NCBI GenBank assembly: GCA_002299915.1
Contig: DBOG01000032.1
Span: 1 to 9,364, forward strand
Direction of reading: 5' to 3'
Source of the DNA: Proteobacteria bacterium UBA652
GTDB taxonomy: Bacteria > Pseudomonadota > Gammaproteobacteria > Nitrosococcales > Methylophagaceae
Length of the DNA: 9,364 nucleotides
Made by a program: the position numbers and the translations under genes. This document shows, piece after piece, positions 5,132-9,364 of this stretch (the stretch's first letter is position 1; every line of letters begins with the position of its first letter). Under the pieces are notes generated by a model. The model worked only from the letters and a program-made list of their open reading frames with translations. It searched no databases and had not been told where the DNA came from.

Positions 5132-7897
5132 ATGGAAAAAACCTACAGCCCTGACGAAATCGAACAAAACTGGTATCAAACTTGGGAGCAGAATGGCGAA
5201 TTTAAACCGTCTGGCGAAGGCACGCCTTTCGCTATCATGTTGCCACCGCCCAATGTCACGGGCAACCTCCATATGGGCCATGGGTTTAACAACACCATCA
5301 TGGATATCCTCACCCGTTATCACCGCATGAAAGGTGATAATACCTTATGGCAACCGGGCACAGACCATGCGGGTATCGCAACGCAGATGGTCGTAGAGCG
5401 CCAGCTTAATGCCGAAGGCAAGACCCGCCATGATTTAGGCCGAGAAGCCTTTCTTGAGCGTGTTTTAGAATGGAAAGAAGAATCAGGCGGTAATATCACC
5501 CGTCAACTCCGTCGCCTTGGCTCATCGCTAGATTGGTCGCGTGAACGCTTCACCATGGATGATGGCCTCTCTGACGCCGTTAAAAACGTATTTGTTAAGC
5601 TGCATAAAGAAGGTTTAATTTATCGCGGCAAGCGCCTTGTTAACTGGGATCCTGTGCTCCACACGGCCGTATCTGATATCGAAGTATTATCAGAAGAAGA
5701 ATCTGGCCATATGTGGCATTTCCGTTATCCGCTCACAGATGGCAGCGGTCATCTCACGGTGGCAACAACCCGCCCTGAAACCATGCTTGGTGATAGTGCC
5801 GTGGCTGTGCATCCTGATGATGAACGCTATCAACACCTGATTGGACAAACACTTACCTTGCCCTTAGTCGGCCGTGAAATCCCGATTATTGCCGATACCT
5901 ATGTCGACCCTGAATTTGGCACAGGTTGCGTAAAAATCACCCCTGCACATGATTTCAATGATGCCGAAATGGGGCAACGCCATAATTTACCCAAATATAA
6001 TATCCTTACCATCGATGCGGCGATCAATGATGACGCGCCAGAAAAATACCGTGGCTTAGATCGCTTTGATGCGCGTAAGGCGATTGTGAATGATCTCGAT
6101 GCGCTCGGTTTATTAGATAGCATTAAAGACCACACCCTAATGGTGCCGCGTGGTGATCGCTCTGGTGCGATTATTGAGCCACTATTAACCGACCAATGGT
6201 ATGTGAAAGCCGATGCGTTGGCAGAACCTGCGGTGAAAGCCGTGCAACAAGGAAAAATTAAATTCGTCCCCGGTAATTGGGATAAAACCTTCTATAACTG
6301 GATGGATGGCATTCAAGATTGGTGTATTTCTCGTCAAATCTGGTGGGGGCACCGTATTCCTGCTTGGTATGACGAGCAAGGCAATGTATATGTTGCGCAT
6401 GATGAAGCGACTGTGCGCGCTGAAAATAATTTGGCTGATGATGTGGTGCTCTCGCAAGATGAAGACGTACTCGATACCTGGTTCTCATCTGCCCTATGGC
6501 CCTTCTCAACCTTAGGTTGGCCTGAAAACACCGATGCGCTTAAAACATGGTATCCAAGTTCTGTATTAGTAACTGGCTTCGACATTATCTTCTTCTGGGT
6601 CGCTAGAATGGCGATGATGGGCTTAAAGTTCATGGATGATGTGCCATTCCAAGAAGTGTATATGCATGGGCTTGTGCGCGATTCTCATGGCCATAAGATG
6701 TCAAAGTCTAAAGGTAATGTGCTCGATCCGATTGATATCATTGATGGGATTGATTTAGAAAGCCTCGTGGTTAAAAGAACCACCGGCCTGATGAACCCTC
6801 AAGATGCCCCCAAAATTGAAAAAGCCACGCGCAAAGAATTCCCAGATGGCATCGAAGCCCATGGCACAGACGCCATGCGTTTCACCTTTGCCTCATTAGC
6901 CTCAACAGGCCGCGATATTAACTTTGATATGAACCGTATTGGTGGCTATCGCAACTTCTGTAATAAACTCTGGAATGCTGCGCGTTATGTATTGATGAAC
7001 ACCGAAGGCCAAGATGTGGGGTTAGAGAACGACGAGGTTGAACTCAGCCTCGCTGATCGTTGGATCATCTCGCGCTTGCAAACTACCGAGCAAGAAGTCA
7101 CCGCCGCCATTGAAGGCTATCGCTTCGATCATGCGGCGCAAGGGATTTATGACTTTATTTGGAATAACTACTGCGATTGGTATTTAGAGCTCTCTAAACC
7201 TGTTCTTAATAATGATAATGCCTCCGATGCCGCCAAACGCGGCACGCGGCGTACGCTTGTGCGGGTATTAGAAACCGTATTGCGCCTCACCCATCCGATT
7301 ATGCCGTTTATCACCGAAGAAATTTGGCAAACAATCGCACCGCTGGCGGGTAAAGGGGCAGGTAAAATGGGTAACACCATTATGAGCCAACCCTTCCCGA
7401 TTGCTGATGAAAGCAAAATTGATGCTGCTGCCGTTGCTGATATGGAATGGTTAATGGAATTCATTACCGGCATTCGCTCTATTCGCTCACAAATGAATAT
7501 CCCGCCTAAAAAGCAGCTGCCCGTATTATTAAAAGATACTAATGCATCAGATATTGCGCGCCTAGAAACCAACCAAGATTTCCTCAGCCGCTTGGCGAAT
7601 CTAGAAAGCATTATCTTGCTCGAAGGTGAAGCCCCCGCTTCTGCTACGGCGCTGGTCGATAAAATGGAAATCTTAATCCCACTAGAAGGCCTGATTGATA
7701 AAGGCGCTGAAATCCAGCGACTCGATAAAGAAATCGCCAAGCTAGAAAAAGTGATTAAACAATCAGCCGGTAAACTAAATAATGAAGGGTATACTTCAAA
7801 AGCTCCTACTGAGGTCGTTCAGAAAGAACGTGATAAACTGGCAGAGATGGAACAGACGTTGGTACAGTTAACGCAGCAGCGGGATGCTTTGGCTTAA
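5132..7897 (+). CDS. valS: valyl-tRNA synthetase
   Basis: Class I synthetase that charges tRNA-Val and hydrolyses mischarged threonyl-tRNA-Val. At 921 residues it is slightly shorter than E. coli ValRS (951) but complete. Visible in order: the HIGH-type motif HMGH (47-50) in PPPNVTGNLHMGH; the CP1 editing domain, about 185-330, with ATTRPETMLGD (211-221) and GTGCVKITPAHDFND; the conserved WCISRQIWWGHRIPAWY from W397; and KMSKS at 522-526. The linker HGTDAMRFTFASLASTGRDI and the helical anticodon-binding domain (about 650-790) follow. The C-terminal coiled-coil arm (about 850-921) is rich in E, K, L and Q. The start at 5132 fits the family N-terminus (MEKTYSPDEIEQNW), although the upstream AGTAAG is a poor ribosome site. 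It lies 74 bases after holC and is likely co-transcribed with it, with a possible extra promoter in the gap. Confidence 0.98.
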   Translation: MEKTYSPDEIEQNWYQTWEQNGEFKPSGEGTPFAIMLPPPNVTGNLHMGHGFNNTIMDILTRYHRMKGDNTLWQPGTDHAGIATQMVVERQLNAEGKTRHDLGREAFLERVLEWKEESGGNITRQLRRLGSSLDWSRERFTMDDGLSDAVKNVFVKLHKEGLIYRGKRLVNWDPVLHTAVSDIEVLSEEESGHMWHFRYPLTDGSGHLTVATTRPETMLGDSAVAVHPDDERYQHLIGQTLTLPLVGREIPIIADTYVDPEFGTGCVKITPAHDFNDAEMGQRHNLPKYNILTIDAAINDDAPEKYRGLDRFDARKAIVNDLDALGLLDSIKDHTLMVPRGDRSGAIIEPLLTDQWYVKADALAEPAVKAVQQGKIKFVPGNWDKTFYNWMDGIQDWCISRQIWWGHRIPAWYDEQGNVYVAHDEATVRAENNLADDVVLSQDEDVLDTWFSSALWPFSTLGWPENTDALKTWYPSSVLVTGFDIIFFWVARMAMMGLKFMDDVPFQEVYMHGLVRDSHGHKMSKSKGNVLDPIDIIDGIDLESLVVKRTTGLMNPQDAPKIEKATRKEFPDGIEAHGTDAMRFTFASLASTGRDINFDMNRIGGYRNFCNKLWNAARYVLMNTEGQDVGLENDEVELSLADRWIISRLQTTEQEVTAAIEGYRFDHAAQGIYDFIWNNYCDWYLELSKPVLNNDNASDAAKRGTRRTLVRVLETVLRLTHPIMPFITEEIWQTIAPLAGKGAGKMGNTIMSQPFPIADESKIDAAAVADMEWLMEFITGIRSIRSQMNIPPKKQLPVLLKDTNASDIARLETNQDFLSRLANLESIILLEGEAPASATALVDKMEILIPLEGLIDKGAEIQRLDKEIAKLEKVIKQSAGKLNNEGYTSKAPTEVVQKERDKLAEMEQTLVQLTQQRDALA

Positions 7898-7918
7898 GGC
7901 TTACAGATAACAATACAA

Positions 7919-7965
7919 AGAATCAAGCTGGCAGCCCCTTTTATTACGCTTGATTGCTTGATTCT
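7919..7965 (+). terminator. inverted repeat downstream of valS, possible weak terminator
   Basis: AGAATCAAGC (7919-7928) and GCTTGATTCT (7956-7965) are perfect ten-base inverted copies around a 27-base loop. The last eight bases of that loop (GCTTGATT, 7948-7955) duplicate the start of the right arm, so two alternative pairings exist. The downstream CTGTTTG is not a proper U-run. It is in the right place to end valS, but the long loop and missing T-run keep confidence low. The rest of 7898-8048 holds no gene that I can see. Confidence 0.4.
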
Positions 7966-8048
7966 CTGTTTGAAACTAAAACTGTTGCACTTCAAACCTG
8001 AGTTCACCATTTGCGAGGAGGCTTGTGCTGTTTTTTAATGAGCATAGA

Positions 8049-8078
8049 TTGTGTTATCCTGCTTTTAGCAAATATAAA
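8049..8078 (+). promoter_or_regulatory. putative promoter of the dockerin/deacetylase gene
   Basis: TATAAA (8073-8078, five of six) lies 18 bases after TTGTGT (8049-8054, the first three consensus bases). The predicted start near 8085 leaves a short T-rich leader of about 22 bases ending in a strong ribosome site. The presence of its own promoter suggests that the gene is not part of the valS transcript. Confidence 0.4.
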
Positions 8079-8096
8079 TAATTTTTTTGGAACAAT

Positions 8097-8101
8097 GGAG
8101 G
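8097..8101 (+). promoter_or_regulatory. Shine-Dalgarno GGAGG that fixes the start at 8108
   Basis: GGAGG (8097-8101) lies six bases before the ATG at 8108. The frame stays open to a TTG at 8087, but that start would put the Shine-Dalgarno inside the coding region and place EQWRLQ before a normal signal peptide. The ATG at 8108 is therefore preferred. Confidence 0.85.
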
Positions 8102-8107
8102 TTACAA

Positions 8108-9076
8108 ATGAAAAAAATATTATTTTGGACAATCGGATTGTTGGGTCTGGTGAACATCTCTTATGCTGTGGTGCCGCAAGGTGATTGTGATGGCAGTGGT
8201 GATGTCAATATTCAAGATGTTCTTTGCACAATAAATATTGTTCTTAGTGGCTCATCTTTAGGCGATGCTGATTGTGATGGCAGTGGTAATGTTAATATTC
8301 AAGATGTTCTTTGTACAATAAATATTGTTTTTAATGACTCTCTTAGTAATTCATCCAAAGTTCCAATATTGACCTACCATTCATGGACTAGAGCAGGGTG
8401 CACAGAAGAGACAAGTAATGCTCTTGGACTTGCCGCTGATCTAGAAGTGCTTCATCAGAATGGGTATACAATTGTTCCTGTTTATTGGATTTCCCAATGG
8501 GCGCTTGGAGACAGAGATGGTAGCACGCTCCCCTCGAAACCAGTTGGAATAACATTTGATGATGGGGATAACCTTGATTGGGTTGATTCAGTGTCAGAAG
8601 ATTGCCCGGCTAATGCTTTGAGTTTTAAGACAATTTTAGAAAACTTCAAAGCGACACATCCCAACCTTCCTGCCTATTCTCCACACACATCATCTTTTGT
8701 AATAGCATCACCGATTGCAAGAGATATAATTGGTGGCAACACCATGTCGGAGAGCTGGTGGCATGAGGCGCAGAGCTCAAGCATAATGGAAATTTATAAT
8801 CACAGTACGGACCATGATCATAATACTATTCAGGGACCAATTACTGATCCCGCTCTTTCTTCACTTCCATCGTTATTTCCAGACGGGGTTAAGATAGCTG
8901 CAAGCGGATACCATTCTAATAATTGGATTGGTCAGCAGAACTTTCAGAATGTTGGGAACTATAATGCCGCAGCGGCAGAAATAGTAGCAGCAGCTAATTA
9001 CATCGAAAGTAAAATTAGGCGTATACCCAGACTTATTTGTCTACCCCTTCGGAAATCCAACACCATATCTTGTTGA
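8108..9076 (+). CDS. secreted dockerin-repeat polysaccharide deacetylase, frameshifted
   Basis: As read from the ATG this encodes 322 residues ending at 9076, but the last 20 or so are out of frame with the family. Residues 1-20 are a signal peptide (MKK, hydrophobic core, SYA-VV cleavage), so the protein is exported. Residues 26-46 and 55-75 are two dockerin type I / EF-hand-like repeats with calcium-ligand spacing: D26, D28, S30, D32, N34, D37 and D55, D57, S59, N61, N63, D66. Each also has two cysteines (C27, C40; C56, C69). From about 86 a NodB-homology domain follows: ILTYHSW (87-93), GITFDDG (147-153, metal ligand likely D152) and HSTDH (232-236, the HSxxH metal motif). Such enzymes remove N- or O-acetyl groups from polysaccharides; the substrate is unknown. 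The dockerin may bind calcium or a cohesin; none is visible here. The gene is AT-richer than its neighbours, suggesting acquisition. Confidence 0.85.
   Translation: MKKILFWTIGLLGLVNISYAVVPQGDCDGSGDVNIQDVLCTINIVLSGSSLGDADCDGSGNVNIQDVLCTINIVFNDSLSNSSKVPILTYHSWTRAGCTEETSNALGLAADLEVLHQNGYTIVPVYWISQWALGDRDGSTLPSKPVGITFDDGDNLDWVDSVSEDCPANALSFKTILENFKATHPNLPAYSPHTSSFVIASPIARDIIGGNTMSESWWHEAQSSSIMEIYNHSTDHDHNTIQGPITDPALSSLPSLFPDGVKIAASGYHSNNWIGQQNFQNVGNYNAAAAEIVAAANYIESKIRRIPRLICLPLRKSNTISC
8183..8333 (+). repeat. tandem DNA duplication encoding two dockerin repeats
   Basis: Positions 8183-8246 and 8270-8333 are 64-base copies at a period of 87 bases (29 codons), with only four differences (8201/8288, 8206/8293, 8227/8314, 8243/8330). 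Only one changes the conserved core (GAT to AAT, D32 to N61). Silent sites are nearly identical too, so the duplication is recent or kept alike by conversion. Confidence 0.9.
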
Positions 9077-9248
9077 TGACTTTTTTCCTAACTACCCAGA
9101 TTTTCATCGTACGTATGCTGCTTTTACAGGAATTGCAGGGTGTGTTAGCCGTTCCTCCAATAGATATAAGATTGATAGATTTGTTAGAGGGGCACACTGG
9201 AATAATTCAACGCAGCTAGTACAAGTGTTGTCTAATTACGGTTGTTAA
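9015..9248 (+). pseudogene. out-of-frame C-terminal part of the polysaccharide deacetylase
   Basis: The next frame is open from 8988 to the TAA at 9246-9248, and from about 9015 it reads LGVYPDLFVYPFGNPTPYL and onwards to LSNYGC. LFVYPFG is the typical YPFG motif of NodB-type deacetylases, so this is the genuine end of the protein. Removing one A from AAAA (9011-9014) joins IESK directly to LGVYPDLF and gives one protein of 379 residues. No further stop or frame break is seen in the tail, so the lesion is either recent, a sequencing or assembly error, or a recoding site. The separate reading frame starting at 9037 is a shadow of this part. Confidence 0.85.
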
Positions 9249-9364
9249 TGATACTTCTTGGCGCAGATGTAGTGGCTCGTTTCTGCTTTATTATTCTAAA
9301 CTTTATTACGGAAACGAGGTTTTGGTGTTAGTGAAAGCTTTGCAACACTTTTTTGCACGCTTAT
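9249..9364. other. 3' flank with inverted repeat, no gene seen
   Basis: CTCGTTTC (9276-9283) and GAAACGAG (9311-9318) are perfect eight-base inverted copies around a 27-base AT-rich loop. The right arm is followed by GTTTTGG rather than a clean T-run, so this is at best a weak terminator for the deacetylase gene. No coding region is supported to the end of the window. Confidence 0.4.

Noticed and set aside
7168..7740. A 190-codon open frame on the minus strand inside valS
   Set aside because: It lies wholly within the conserved 3' part of valS and its product looks like an antisense shadow without any domain.
8087..8107. TTG start 21 bases upstream of the deacetylase ATG
   Set aside because: It would translate the GGAGG ribosome site and place extra residues before a standard signal peptide.
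9037..9219. Short open frame with ATG in the third frame at the end of the deacetylase gene
   Set aside because: Its product has no recognisable features, and the same bases in the neighbouring frame give the YPFG deacetylase tail.
9240..9364. Integron attC site behind the deacetylase gene, because it is an isolated AT-rich gene followed by an inverted repeat
   Set aside because: No proper GTTRRRY core with a matching RYYYAAC partner is present, and the inverted repeat lacks the attC architecture.
1..9364. CRISPR array, insertion sequence or phage genes
   Set aside because: No regularly spaced repeats, transposase or phage proteins are seen; the only tandem repeat is the coding dockerin duplication.

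Overview
The window looks like a piece of a gammaproteobacterial chromosome of moderate-to-low GC. The evidence is the gene order: lptF-lptG on the minus strand diverges from pepA-holC-valS on the plus strand, as in Escherichia coli and many relatives, and every protein in this block aligns closely with its gammaproteobacterial family. I cannot name the genus from the sequence alone.

Layout. Positions 9-84 hold a complete tRNA-Glu (anticodon TTC, encoded CCA) closed by a strong intrinsic terminator (94-125). Positions 126-413 have no protein gene but are not empty. They hold an imperfect palindrome (156-178) and then a compact element (190-299) that folds on paper into a three-way junction. 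Both of its hairpin loops carry CCTCCTT, and two more CCTCCT copies follow (to 322). This is the most interesting non-coding signal in the window. Read on the plus strand it would be a multi-copy anti-Shine-Dalgarno RNA or an mscL leader. Read on the minus strand it would be a GGA-rich, CsrB/RsmZ-like sponge. mscL (414-803) follows and shares a bidirectional terminator (823-854) with the convergent lptG.

Core block. lptG (853-1917) and lptF (1917-3059) overlap by one base (TAATG) and encode the two transmembrane subunits of the LptB2FG lipopolysaccharide exporter. An 88-base divergent region separates them from pepA (3148-4635, leucyl aminopeptidase). pepA overlaps holC (4635-5057, DNA polymerase III chi) by the same one-base TAATG junction. 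After 74 bases with a perfect TATAAT embedded in a palindrome comes valS (5132-7897, valyl-tRNA synthetase, complete).

Accessory end. After valS the character changes. A 210-base intergenic stretch with an inverted repeat and a plausible promoter leads to a visibly AT-richer gene (8108-9248) for a secreted protein. It has a signal peptide, two nearly identical dockerin-type calcium-binding repeats and a NodB-type polysaccharide deacetylase domain. The gene is split by a +1 frameshift near 9011-9014: the frame from the start codon ends at 9076, while the conserved C-terminal part (YPFG motif onwards) is in the next frame to 9248. The last 116 bases hold an inverted repeat but no gene I can support.

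The genes form functional groups rather than one pathway: envelope biogenesis (lptFG), osmotic safety valve (mscL), translation (tRNA-Glu, valS), peptide turnover (pepA), replication (holC) and an accessory secreted carbohydrate-active protein.
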